From: Muribaculaceae bacterium Isolate-036 (Harlan)
Lineage (GTDB): Bacteria; Bacteroidota; Bacteroidia; Bacteroidales; Muribaculaceae
Length of the DNA stretch: 64,000 nucleotides
Direction: 5' to 3'
Assembly (NCBI GenBank): GCA_003833075.1
Contig: RIAY01000006.1
Location: 1-64,000, forward strand
Below, piece by piece: positions 17,657-25,084 of the stretch. Each line of letters begins with the position of its first letter. The stretch's first letter is position 1. The notes beneath the pieces are model-generated. The model saw only the letters and a program-made list of their open reading frames with translations. It did no database searches and was not told the origin of the DNA. Position numbers and translations under genes: made by a program.

Positions 17657-18401
17657 ATTCTCACTACCTCCTCGTCTTCGGTGAAATCTTTGAAATTATC
17701 AGGGTTGCAAGCATCTTTACTGTCATCGTACAGAGGCGCGTCTGAATCGCTCTTATCGTAAGGCATCGGCATTGCTCTGCTGAACATCATCGCGTTCAAA
17801 TAGCTTATATCATAGAGCGCGGCATGAGCCGAGATTCCGAATAGTTTTGCGATTCCGAGGACGGTAGCCCAGATACTATCATTTAGTCCACCACTTCCTT
17901 TGTCGGTTTTAGAAGATTTGCCTCTGACAGGGAAGTGGTAATGAGAAAAAAATCTCCCACTTCGAGTTGATTCAGCCTCCCGATTATCGTTTTGAGCAAG
18001 AGAGAGGGGCTTACATAGAGAAGAATCTTCTCGGCAAGTTCAGTCTTTCGGTCAACGATTCGGATAATGCTCTTTTTACGACGAATTAAGCCGAATAGAC
18101 TGCGTTTCTCTACCTCTTCGACTACTTCTTCATTCAGACCTTTTGCGCCGAGAATAAGCACGGCAGCAAGCTCTCCGAGAGGCTTGAAATAGCGGGCATG
18201 TTGAAGCACCGAGTAAGTTATATCTTTCGAGGGTATGCTTCCTTTGTCGATAATCGGGAGAGTGCTGATAATCTCGGAGGCGAGAATGAGCGTTGCGATT
18301 GAGGGCGCACCGATTTTGAATACCGTGCCGTCAATCTCTATCTCTCCGAGATTCTTTTCCAAAATCGCGGACGCTACCTTCTGTTCGATTGTCTGATTCA
18401 T
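17653..18401 (-). CDS. Tail assembly chaperone, -1 frameshifted long form (gpGT-like)
   Basis: Reading frame 0 from 18401 to the slippery site at 17946-17952 gives 152 residues. A -1 shift there opens 97 more residues (SHYHFPVRGKSSKTDKG ..., then FGISAHAALYDISYLN) with no stop until 17653. Frame-0 translation ends earlier, at 17883. This is the G/GT arrangement of long-tailed phages, in which the extension binds tail tube subunits and the tape measure. The extension frame is open over the whole gap, which would otherwise be 230 bp of unexplained DNA inside a packed operon. Confidence 0.75.
17883..18401 (-). CDS. Tail assembly chaperone, short form (gpG-like)
   Basis: 172 residues starting at ATG 18401 (MNQTIEQKVASAILEKN). 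The frame stays open further upstream, but that part lies in a tRNA gene, so the start after the tRNA is preferred. The protein is mostly helical with no motif I can name, as is usual for this role. It lies between the major tail protein and the tape measure, the standard place for the chaperone. Confidence 0.75.
   Translation of the reverse strand: MNQTIEQKVASAILEKNLGEIEIDGTVFKIGAPSIATLILASEIISTLPIIDKGSIPSKDITYSVLQHARYFKPLGELAAVLILGAKGLNEEVVEEVEKRSLFGLIRRKKSIIRIVDRKTELAEKILLYVSPSLLLKTIIGRLNQLEVGDFFLITTSLSEANLLKPTKEVVD
17946..17952 (-). promoter_or_regulatory. Slippery heptamer for -1 ribosomal frameshift
   Basis: Seven T residues on the minus strand, phased T TTT TTT relative to frame 0 (GAT TTT TTT CTC). 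This permits two tRNAs to slip back by one base and enter the frame of the 97-residue extension. Confidence 0.75.
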
Positions 18402-18420
18402 GTCTTTTGAATATTGATAG

Positions 18421-18492
18421 AGGCGAGAGCGGGGGTCGAACCCGCAACCTTTGGCAAATGAAACCAACGAGCTACCATTGCTCTATCTCGCT
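18421..18492 (-). tRNA. tRNA with CAT anticodon (Met or Ile2)
   Basis: 72 nt fold as a full cloverleaf: acceptor 7 bp with an A1-C72 mismatch, D stem GAGC/GCTC with a GG in the loop, anticodon stem TTGGT/GCCAA with loop TTCATTT, variable region AGGTT, T stem GCGGG/CCCGC with TTCGACC loop. No CCA is encoded. Position 73 is T and position 37 is T, both unusual for methionine tRNAs, so it may be degenerate or read by a modifying enzyme such as TilS. It lies inside the late operon, 20 nt before the chaperone start. Confidence 0.8.
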
Positions 18493-18557
18493 AAAATGGT
18501 GGTCTCTCCTACCGACCACAAGGGGTGTCTTTCCACTCGTCAGCTTATGGCAGAGCG

Positions 18558-19076
18558 TTACGCTGCATCGGTCCAGTCGGCGGCTTTCACGCGGAACTTC
18601 TTGTAGAGTTCGCCATCCTCGCAAGCAAGGATTTTGAAAGTTACATCTACATAAGAACCCTCTTCCTCGGAAGAGCCAGGACGGAACGAAACATGGCAGC
18701 GGCGGGCTTTGAGGCCGATTGAGCCGATATTCTTCGGGGTCAGCTTCACGGAGTAGTCGCCGCTTACGATATTGGTCTTGACCGTCAGCTCGTCGCCGTC
18801 GGTTGATACGACGGCACCTGTGAGCTTGGCTTCGGTCTCGAAATCCATCTCTTTGATGCGGGTTGTGAGGGTGACAATAGGCTCGCCCTCTTCGGTCGCC
18901 ACGACTATACCGCCAGTAGCTTTTGCTTCGAGCGATTCACCGTCTTCTGTGGCGAGGGTCGTTGATTTGTCGTTGATGATGCCGAGGTTGAAGAGAGTAG
19001 TGGCAAAGGCATCGTTAGCCCCTGTCTCTCCCAGTTCAATCTTGCACTTACTCCACGACATGATGATTTTTTTCAT
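18558..19076 (-). CDS. Major tail (tube) protein
   Basis: 172 residues with the strand-rich pattern of tail tube proteins: KCKIELGETGANDAFA at the N-terminus, then a series of short strands with acidic turns and a C-terminal region RRCHVSFRPGSSEEEGSYVDVTFKIL. Position between the tail terminator and the chaperone supports this. An inner start at residue 6 (MSWSK) is also plausible. The 60 bp after the stop contain a hairpin (GTGGTC/GACCAC) and then the tRNA. Confidence 0.75.
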   Translation of the reverse strand: MKKIIMSWSKCKIELGETGANDAFATTLFNLGIINDKSTTLATEDGESLEAKATGGIVVATEEGEPIVTLTTRIKEMDFETEAKLTGAVVSTDGDELTVKTNIVSGDYSVKLTPKNIGSIGLKARRCHVSFRPGSSEEEGSYVDVTFKILACEDGELYKKFRVKAADWTDAA

Positions 19077-19088
19077 ACTCGGTGGGGA

Positions 19089-19499
19089 TTAAAATGTTGA
19101 ACGTTGAAATTTAATTCTCGAATAGATGAAATGCTGCTCTATCTCGTCATTATACACGGTCGATGGGGAGCCGTCGCTTTCAAGCAAATACTCGCCGTCT
19201 CCCGCGCTTTCGATGAAAGACAATATAAGTTCCTCTAACTCTCCGATACGGCTCTTATTCGGCGAGTATTTGCCGTCAGAGCCAAAAGGAATGTCGGGAA
19301 CATAGAGATTGAGAATGACTACGCCTGTCTGAATCTGACCGTCAAGCCCTGCAAGGAACTTGATAACCAAATCCTCGGTCTTTGCATCGGCGGGGCGCAT
19401 CTCGGAGCGGTAAACCTTTCCTTCGATAGCCTTGCCGAGGTCGCTATTCTCTACGAAAGAATAGAAGTCTCTCTCAATCTGAATTTCTGTCTTTATCAT
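19089..19499 (-). CDS. Tail terminator-like protein
   Basis: 136 residues, a mixed alpha/beta protein (IQIERDFYSFVENSDLGKAIEGKVY, GVVILNLYVPDIPFG, EELILSFIESAGDGEYLL). The fold pattern and the place just upstream of the tail tube gene suggest the tail terminator, which caps the tube and joins it to the connector. Assignment is mainly from gene order. Confidence 0.55.
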   Translation of the reverse strand: MIKTEIQIERDFYSFVENSDLGKAIEGKVYRSEMRPADAKTEDLVIKFLAGLDGQIQTGVVILNLYVPDIPFGSDGKYSPNKSRIGELEELILSFIESAGDGEYLLESDGSPSTVYNDEIEQHFIYSRIKFQRSTF

Positions 19500-19999
19500 G
19501 CGACGATACCTTTGAGAAGTTGCTTGAATAGTTTATCGGCGACCAGTTCTGCGGAGGTCAAGACATCTTTGTGCTTCACGGATTCTACATAGGCAGCGTA
19601 ATTCATTCCCGCGCAGAGAATCAGAACCACACCCCACGGAAATTTCGATTGCAGTTTGGTGATAAGTGCCTGACCTGTGGCAGACCCTTTCGTGCCGTCA
19701 TCTATACGACCCGCTACTGCTTTGAAATCGCTTTGCTTGTGAACCTTTCCGTCAACGAGGATAGCATACCCAATCGAAGAGCGGAGGTTGCCTGTAATAT
19801 CGTGAAAAGAGCCATCTTCCCATGTCTTTGAGCGGGCTATCTTGATAGCTTCCTCACCGATTTGCTCGAATCGGAATACGAGGAAATCAACGAGCTGCTT
19901 CATCTCCATTTTTAGTCCGTCATGGATTTTTCTCATGTCGAACTTCGAGACGATGACGCTCTTATACTTACTGTGATGAGTGACTATCTTCTTTGCCAT
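19496..19999 (-). CDS. Head-tail joining protein, HK97 gp10-like
   Basis: 167 residues. A helical N-terminus with KMEMKQLVDFLVFRFEQIGEEAIKIARSKTWEDGSFHDITGNLRSSIGY matches the common gp10 signature (an Ala-rich helix, then a D-x-TGNLRSSI motif). Function is inferred as neck protein. It overlaps its downstream neighbour's start by 4 bp. Confidence 0.65.
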   Translation of the reverse strand: MAKKIVTHHSKYKSVIVSKFDMRKIHDGLKMEMKQLVDFLVFRFEQIGEEAIKIARSKTWEDGSFHDITGNLRSSIGYAILVDGKVHKQSDFKAVAGRIDDGTKGSATGQALITKLQSKFPWGVVLILCAGMNYAAYVESVKHKDVLTSAELVADKLFKQLLKGIVA

Positions 20000-20002
20000 T
20001 GC

Positions 20003-20317
20003 TCAAACCATGAACTGTGTTCTGCCGACCATAGGAAGAGGAGTAACGGTCAAAACACGGTATTCTCCGAGAGATTCGCCGTATCTTTCGAGCTTGACCC
20101 TTTTGGGTGATTCTTCGGGGTCGCCCTCAATCAAGACGGTAAACGAGGCTTGGCGAAATTCGCCGTCCTCATACTTCCCTTTGCGAGTATCATTGTTGGT
20201 GGTGATTGCGCACTCTACGGCTTCGCTCCATTCCTCTTTCGAGGGGATAGGCTCGCCGTTAGCATCAAGACCGCCGCCGCTGATTTTCGCATACCATATT
20301 TTGCCGTTGCTTCTCAT
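20003..20317 (-). CDS. Head closure-like protein
   Basis: 104 residues rich in beta strands (GKIWYAKISGGG, ECAITTNNDTRKGKY, FTVLIEGDP, EYRVLTVTPLPMVGRTQFMV), the size and pattern of head completion proteins that close the connector. It is called from its size and its position between two connector genes. Confidence 0.5.
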   Translation of the reverse strand: MRSNGKIWYAKISGGGLDANGEPIPSKEEWSEAVECAITTNNDTRKGKYEDGEFRQASFTVLIEGDPEESPKRVKLERYGESLGEYRVLTVTPLPMVGRTQFMV

Positions 20318-20319
20318 TC

Positions 20320-20655
20320 TTACCAGAGATTAGAGCCTCCTTCAAGAATCCGAAAGAAAGCGGATAATTCCTCCTCCGCGTCAAGTCCATAGACATTGCA
20401 CCACACGGAAAGGCTCTGCTTGATTGCTTCCTCACTCCTGACCGAGAGTGAGATTCCTCCCTCGGAGCGGCTGCTTTCGACATAGCCTTTCACCAGCCGA
20501 GCGGCAACCCGAAAGATAACAGGGTCTTTCGGAGTTGCCTCGGCGGTCGCGTCCACTCCCTCGTTAAAAAGAGCGAACTCGATAGTGGATTTATCAGGAT
20601 AGAATGTGTTCGCGATAGCGTTACACAATCTGCTGACGGCGGCGAGATTATTCAC
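20320..20655 (-). CDS. Head-tail connector, gp6/gp15-like
   Basis: 111 residues, mostly helical (LAAVSRLCNAIANTFYPDKSTIEFAL, VAARLVKGYVESSRSEGGISLSV, EEAIKQSLSVWCNVYGLD). This resembles the small alpha-helical adaptor that follows the major capsid gene in many siphoviruses. Assignment rests on order and size. Confidence 0.55.
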   Translation of the reverse strand: MNNLAAVSRLCNAIANTFYPDKSTIEFALFNEGVDATAEATPKDPVIFRVAARLVKGYVESSRSEGGISLSVRSEEAIKQSLSVWCNVYGLDAEEELSAFFRILEGGSNLW

Positions 20656-21765
20656 TTACTCTTGGGTTTTGAGGGTATAGATACCGTTCATTTCGGTGAT
20701 GACAGGGAGCGCGAAGCATTCAGCCTTGGTGAACTCGACACCGTCCGAACCCATAGTCTCGCCCACGCCCCATTGCGAGACGCGGATGCGTCCGTAATTG
20801 GAGTAGGAGACACCAGCTTCGGGTTTTAGCTCGTTGTTCGCCCATGCGTTCTTCACGAGACCAAGTTTACCACCAGGAATGAATACCATGTTTTTCTCAT
20901 TCCACGGCGTATAGGTCATTTTCTGAGTGCCATTGAGAATCTGAACCTGTCTGCGGATAGGCTCGAAAATCGGGAAGTTATTCTCCTGCATGTACTCGTT
21001 GATGTCTTTGAGCTGCACGATGCGAGAGGATTTGTCGCTACCGTGAACCATAAGCTTCATCTTCTTGGAGCGGCACATATAGGAGATGCGCGAGGGGGCG
21101 CACAGAATACGGTCGAATACCGTTTTGTCGGCGGCGGCGTCGAGGATAGCCTGCACATCCTCCATACAGTCCACTGTATCGAGATTGGCGGCAGTCCACG
21201 CGGTCTGCGAGGTAGCGATATTTTCGGACGGCTGATTGAAGTCGATGAGACCGCGAACACCGCCCTCGGGGTTGATTGTAGTATCGAGTTCCACCTTGCC
21301 CTCGTTGGAAAGAGGACGGAGGAATAGAATGTCGATTTTGGCGAGAACCGCCTTTACGACCGTCTCGACATTGCCCCACATGAGCTTGGTGAGCTGCTCC
21401 GTCTTGGCTTTGTCGGGCAGATGCTTGGAATCGAGAATCTGGAGAACCTTGCGGTAGTCCTGAATCGACATAGGGAGCGTGAGGGCGTGGCGCAGAATAC
21501 GCTCTTTCATCGTTTCGAGACCTTCCGAGCCGATGATTGACTCTTTCGAGTTATCGCCGATTGTCGGAGCGGCCACGGTGATATTATACTTGCCCAGAAT
21601 TTCCTCGAAGTCAAGACCTACGGTCGGGAGGTCCCAGTCAAGGAAACGCTCGAAGATGACATTGTCGAAGAGCTTTTTGTGAAGCTCGGAGACCGCATCG
21701 AAGCGAATCTGAATATTGCGGGTCAGTTCGCCGAAGATTGAAGAATAAAATAATTCGGGAGGCAT
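20656..21765 (-). CDS. Major capsid protein
   Basis: 369 residues, the expected size for an HK97-fold capsid protein of the E family. The N-terminal arm is basic and helical, and the body includes LPTVGLDFEEILGKYNITVAAPTIGDNS and LTLPMSIQDYRKVLQIL, followed by FDRILCAPSRISYMCRSKKMKL and a C-terminal domain with VFIPGGKLGLVKNAW and SQWGVGETMGSDG. It lies after a scaffold gene and a decoration-like gene and before the connector genes, as expected. Confidence 0.75.
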   Translation of the reverse strand: MPPELFYSSIFGELTRNIQIRFDAVSELHKKLFDNVIFERFLDWDLPTVGLDFEEILGKYNITVAAPTIGDNSKESIIGSEGLETMKERILRHALTLPMSIQDYRKVLQILDSKHLPDKAKTEQLTKLMWGNVETVVKAVLAKIDILFLRPLSNEGKVELDTTINPEGGVRGLIDFNQPSENIATSQTAWTAANLDTVDCMEDVQAILDAAADKTVFDRILCAPSRISYMCRSKKMKLMVHGSDKSSRIVQLKDINEYMQENNFPIFEPIRRQVQILNGTQKMTYTPWNEKNMVFIPGGKLGLVKNAWANNELKPEAGVSYSNYGRIRVSQWGVGETMGSDGVEFTKAECFALPVITEMNGIYTLKTQE

Positions 21766-21769
21766 GACT

Positions 21770-22384
21770 TTACTGTGTTATGAACATGATGTTCGGGTTA
21801 GCTTTGAGGAAGTTGCCTGCGAGCCATTCTGCGGGCAGCGGGTATGGCACATTCTTGTAAAGAATCACCACATCGTAAGCTGCGTCGAGGGTCGGGAGAC
21901 CTTTCCCAGTAAATTCATAGTCGGCAGATTCGACCATGTTAGGGACATGGAGCGGTTCTGCTTTCTTGGCATTGTCGCCAGTGGTCGCCTCGGTGCTTTC
22001 CATGAGGATGTTGTCTTTGGCGAGACCTGTGTAAGCTGCCGAGAGGGTAATCTCGTCGTAGGCGGGATTAGTGCGGTCGATTGCAGAGATTGTCGGAGAC
22101 AGAGCGCAGTCGCCGCTCTTGGTGAGACAGTCGCCGACGGCGAAATAATGACCTTTCGCCACACGAGGTTTGGTCGTTGTGCCTCCGTCGAGAACGAGGG
22201 CAGATTTGCAGACCGCAGCGGTGCGAGCCTCGAAATCGACGAAGAGAGGTGTTGCACGGCGAACTACGGTGCCGAGAGGGAAATCCTCTGTCGGCTTGAA
22301 ACCACCAGGCAGAACCTTTGCCTCGCCGCGCCAAAACTCGGGAGAGCGACCGCTGATTTTCTCTTTCTTGAAATCAATAGCCAT
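21770..22384 (-). CDS. Probable head decoration protein
   Basis: 204 residues with a beta-tulip-like make-up: GTVVRRATPLFVDFEARTAAVCKSALV, then VAKGHYFAVGDCLTKSGD and a C-terminal segment ending KNVPYPLPAEWLAGNFLKANPNIMFI. It lies between the scaffold and the major capsid genes, 4 bp from the latter. The position fits a protein that stabilises the expanded capsid. No motif proves this. Confidence 0.5.
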   Translation of the reverse strand: MAIDFKKEKISGRSPEFWRGEAKVLPGGFKPTEDFPLGTVVRRATPLFVDFEARTAAVCKSALVLDGGTTTKPRVAKGHYFAVGDCLTKSGDCALSPTISAIDRTNPAYDEITLSAAYTGLAKDNILMESTEATTGDNAKKAEPLHVPNMVESADYEFTGKGLPTLDAAYDVVILYKNVPYPLPAEWLAGNFLKANPNIMFITQ

Positions 22385-22419
22385 TTCGGGTTGATGTTAG
22401 AGGTTGAACATTGGAGCTA

Positions 22420-23007
22420 TTAAGCGTCAGGCAGACCCTTAGCCCATGACTGAGCGTCGGCTTTCATCTGTTCTGTGGTCGTGCCTGTCTCATACGACTG
22501 CTCCTTTGGCATGAGGTTGTGATTAACCAAATCCTGACGGAGGTCTGCGAGTTCTTTGTCAACATCGGCATCATCGGCAAGCGTGATGCGTTTGAGCAAA
22601 TAATCGGGGATTCCCAGTTTTTTGGCTTTTGCGGCGATTTCGCTCTCACGAGTGGCTTTTGCCTTCTCCTCTTTGAGCGTCTTATTCTCTGCTTCGAGAG
22701 AAGTCATACGCTCTTGGAAAGGCTTGAACCAGTCGGGAACGGCTGCACCGCCCTTGTTCTCACCCTCGCCGTCGCCCTCTTCTTCGGATTGCTCGGTCGA
22801 TTGTGGCTTGCGGGTCTTGCGCGTGATTTCGCCCTGCATCATGCGAGCATATCGGACTTGCGTATTGACCCTTTCCTGAATCTCCTCGTCGGAGGCATCT
22901 TCTTCCAGACCCTCGCAACCTATATCAACTAAGTTGTCGATTGCCTTAGGAGTCAGACCGAAGTCTACTGTGGCTTCTTTGAGGAGCTTCCTAAATTGCT
23001 TTTTCAT
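22420..23007 (-). CDS. Head scaffold protein
   Basis: 195 residues with a charged coiled-coil middle (QERMTSLEAENKTLKEEKAKATRESEIAAKAKKLG) and acidic N-terminal part (EEGDGEGENKGGAAVPDWF). Such proteins guide capsid assembly and leave or are cut before packaging. It is the first gene of the capsid-tail operon and follows an operator-bearing promoter. Confidence 0.7.
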   Translation of the reverse strand: MKKQFRKLLKEATVDFGLTPKAIDNLVDIGCEGLEEDASDEEIQERVNTQVRYARMMQGEITRKTRKPQSTEQSEEEGDGEGENKGGAAVPDWFKPFQERMTSLEAENKTLKEEKAKATRESEIAAKAKKLGIPDYLLKRITLADDADVDKELADLRQDLVNHNLMPKEQSYETGTTTEQMKADAQSWAKGLPDA

Positions 23008-23036
23008 TGCGGGTATATGATATTGGTTATGTGATT

Positions 23037-23051
23037 GCGCTTATTGAGCGC
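23037..23051. promoter_or_regulatory. Phage operator copy 2
   Basis: GCGCTTATTGAGCGC, a dyad with GCGCT arms. It begins right after the minus-strand -7 box (TATCTTTG, 23058-23051) and would cover the transcription start of the capsid-tail operon. Confidence 0.6.
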
Positions 23052-23092
23052 AAAGATAATAAAAGATTCTGAAATCCGTGCTTATTGAGCAT
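23051..23092 (-). promoter_or_regulatory. Promoter of the capsid-tail operon with operator copy 3
   Basis: The minus-strand -7 box TATCTTTG is at 23058-23051. Operator copy 3 (GTGCTTATTGAGCAT, 23078-23092) sits at the -33 side. The segment GCGCAAAGATAATAAAA is repeated at 39782-39798 before the dpdA operon, so both operons may be controlled alike. Confidence 0.6.
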
Positions 23093-23187
23093 AAAATTTT
23101 TCATCTCTAACGCGGTGAATACCATAGCGTTTCAGCGATTCAGTAATATTTAGTAAGACTTGGTAAGCATTTTTACCGCTTGAAAGG

Positions 23188-23218
23188 TTGCCTATATCGA
23201 ATATAGTCTATAATTTTG
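23188..23218 (+). promoter_or_regulatory. Plus-strand promoter of the internal cassette
   Basis: TTG at 23188-23190 and TAATTTTG at 23211-23218 are 20 nt apart, the Bacteroides spacing. Between them lies a dyad CTATAT-CGA-ATATAG (23192-23206), which looks like an operator inside the promoter. Confidence 0.7.
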
Positions 23219-23230
23219 CATCATCAAACA

Positions 23231-23245
23231 GGGCTTAATAAGCAC
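23231..23245. promoter_or_regulatory. Phage operator copy 4
   Basis: GGGCTTAATAAGCAC, with a perfect GCTTA/TAAGC core. It lies just downstream of the plus-strand -7 box, so the same regulator that acts on minus-strand operons could also act on this promoter. Confidence 0.5.
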
Positions 23246-23284
23246 GATTGATAAACTAAGTTGAATAATCAAAAAATAAGAGAT

Positions 23285-23725
23285 ATGAACATCCACGAAT
23301 TTGAATCGCTCACGAAAATGGAAGTTTCCGATAAGGAATACGCCGCCATCGAACAAATCTATCTCAACGCAGGAGAGCTTGATAAAGAATCTTTCTGCAA
23401 GGGGTGGAAGCAAGCAAAAGACGCAAGCCGCGAGGTCATGCAAGCCCTCAGCGATAATGTTGACGGCAAGCGCATCCACATCTCCCGCCTCGATAAAAAG
23501 ATTGAAGCTCTTGAATACGAACTCGACCATGAGAGAGATATAAAAGAGTTTCGCGTTCACGAGCTGGAGGACGCTATGAAGCGCGTCTCTGAACTTGAAG
23601 CCGAGCGCGACCGCCTCTCTTCCGATAAGATTAAACTCGCCCTTGCTCTCCGACAAAGAGGCTTGGGCTTATCTGCGAGGATTCACAGATGTTCGCACGA
23701 CCGACCAAATTCTCTAACGCTGTGA
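23285..23725 (+). CDS. Coiled-coil protein at the head of the plus-strand cassette
   Basis: 146 residues from ATG 23285 (MNIHEFESLTKME). An upstream TTG at 23261 is less likely. The centre is a long charged coiled coil (IHISRLDKKIEALEYELDHERDIKEFRVHELEDAMKRVSELEAERD). No known family. It is first after a promoter with an internal dyad, so it may be an early or lysogen-expressed product. Confidence 0.6.
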   Translation: MNIHEFESLTKMEVSDKEYAAIEQIYLNAGELDKESFCKGWKQAKDASREVMQALSDNVDGKRIHISRLDKKIEALEYELDHERDIKEFRVHELEDAMKRVSELEAERDRLSSDKIKLALALRQRGLGLSARIHRCSHDRPNSLTL

Positions 23726-23798
23726 GAATCACAATGGTCTGAGTATCAGTAAGATTTATTACCATTTCGGTAAGACTTTTTACCCAAATAATTAGTCC

Positions 23799-23825
23799 CT
23801 ATACTCGGTATAGTCCGTAATTTTG
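23799..23825 (+). promoter_or_regulatory. Second plus-strand promoter, duplicated copy
   Basis: TAATTTTG at 23818-23825 is preceded by a dyad CTATAC-TCG-GTATAG (23799-23813) at the same distance as in the first promoter. The -33 TTG is not conserved (TTAG), so this copy may be weaker or need an activator. It lies 31 bp before the 62-residue ORF. Confidence 0.6.
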
Positions 23826-23855
23826 CAGCATAAGAAATTCAAATGACAATCAGAA

Positions 23856-24044
23856 ATGAAATCAGCAATCAAAACAATCACGGTCAACGGTCAGGAGTTT
23901 CAAGTATTCTCCGACTTCATCAAGAGAGGAACTTTCGCAGAAACTCTCGACGGCGAGATTAAAGCTCTATCTCTCGGAGGGTATATCTCCGCTCCCGCTA
24001 CAATCAAAAAGGCTATCAAGAGAGTATTCTTCGGCCTCTTCTAA
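23856..24044 (+). CDS. Small protein, unknown
   Basis: 62 residues (MKSAIKTITVNGQEFQVFSDF ...) with a strand-strand start and a basic helical end (ATIKKAIKRVFFGLF). It follows its own promoter. No family recognised. Confidence 0.6.
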   Translation: MKSAIKTITVNGQEFQVFSDFIKRGTFAETLDGEIKALSLGGYISAPATIKKAIKRVFFGLF

Positions 24045-24077
24045 ATTAGAATCAGTAATCATCAAAAAATAAGAAAC

Positions 24078-24983
24078 ATGGAAACTACATTAAAGAACAA
24101 ATTCCTCTCGTTTGACACCGCAAAGGTGCAGACCCTCACCCTCGAACAACTGGAGCGCACCCAGCTCGAAAAAGATGTCTACGGCAACCCGCTCCGTGGA
24201 ATCTACCACTTCGCTCTCATCAACGAGATAATCAAGCTCTGCAACGAGGCTCAGTACAACGTTGAGGTTTACGACCTCTTCGCCGCTCAGAACAAAGAGC
24301 GTCAGACCCCAGGCGTGGTAATCATTCCCGAAATCGAAGCCCGCTACGGCGAGCGAGCTGTGGAAGCTCATCTCCTCCGTCGAGTATTCGCCAACATTCG
24401 TCTGACCGACTTCGACGATGAGGAGAATACAACCAACCTCGCAGTCGCCTTTCATCAGAAAGGAATACAGGTCGGATTCGGCAACATGGTAAAGATATGC
24501 CATAACCAGTGCCTCCTCTCTCCGACGCAGTACATCGCCACCTACGGCGAGAAGGGCGGTGGCCGTCGCTCTCAGGAGGAACAAATCTCGATTCCGCAGG
24601 TCCTCGACGCGGTGAAATCGTGGCTCTTCGATGCTCGCCACATCATCATCACGGAGCGTGAGAAAATCGCCCGCATGAAAGAAATCGATGTCGATGCCGA
24701 CACGATGTTCCGTCTCATCGGTCTGCTGACCGCAATCCGCGTCAAGTGCGATACGCACATCACCGAAATCAAAGAGGCGAGAACCTATCCTCTGAATCAG
24801 GCACAAATCTCCCGCTTCACGGAAGACATGATGGTGCGTTACCACAACAATCAGCGCATCACCGCGTGGGACCTCTACAACGGAGCGACCGACCTCTACA
24901 AGGCTACGAGCATGGATATTCCCGCTCTGCTTCCCCAGAACCGAGCAATGGTATCTTTCCTCGACGAGCAATTCAACCTCTAA
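24078..24983 (+). CDS. DUF3871/DUF932-like phage protein
   Basis: 301 residues. It resembles the Bacteroidetes proteins of the DUF3871/DUF932 type that occur on plasmids and phages: a central NIRLTDFDDEENTTNLAVAFHQKGIQVGFGNMVKICHNQCLLS and a helical C-terminus. The family's function is not known. I am not sure of the exact family. The gene has an ATG with a purine-rich site just upstream. A 300-residue ORF lies on the opposite strand but is a shadow. Confidence 0.65.
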   Translation: METTLKNKFLSFDTAKVQTLTLEQLERTQLEKDVYGNPLRGIYHFALINEIIKLCNEAQYNVEVYDLFAAQNKERQTPGVVIIPEIEARYGERAVEAHLLRRVFANIRLTDFDDEENTTNLAVAFHQKGIQVGFGNMVKICHNQCLLSPTQYIATYGEKGGGRRSQEEQISIPQVLDAVKSWLFDARHIIITEREKIARMKEIDVDADTMFRLIGLLTAIRVKCDTHITEIKEARTYPLNQAQISRFTEDMMVRYHNNQRITAWDLYNGATDLYKATSMDIPALLPQNRAMVSFLDEQFNL

Positions 24984-24993
24984 ATACCTCATA

Positions 24994-25025
24994 GGAGCGC
25001 GGGAAACGCAGCTCTCCCGCGCTCC
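24994..25025 (+). other. Strong GC-rich hairpin between two plus-strand genes
   Basis: A 10-bp perfect stem (GGAGCGCGGG at 24994-25003 with CCCGCGCTCC at 25016-25025) and a 12-nt loop. Only GATTT follows, so it is not a convincing terminator. It may be an attenuator, a processing signal, or a stabilising mRNA 3' end for the gene upstream. Confidence 0.6.
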
Positions 25026-25084
25026 GATTTCAAATCAATAGAAATTATCAACCTCGCGTCTCAATCGCGAAAATATGCAAGAAT

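Noticed and set aside
18493..18550. CTGACGAG followed by GAAA just upstream of the tRNA, recalling a hammerhead ribozyme core
   Set aside because: Only three bases lie between the CUGANGA-like box and GAAA, so stem II cannot form.
24090..24992. 300-residue ORF on the minus strand opposite the DUF3871-like gene, and a 266-residue one opposite the ParB-like gene (25061-25861)
   Set aside because: Both are shadows: the plus-strand genes have recognisable domains, starts with purine-rich sites and correct operon order, while the antisense products show no domain pattern.
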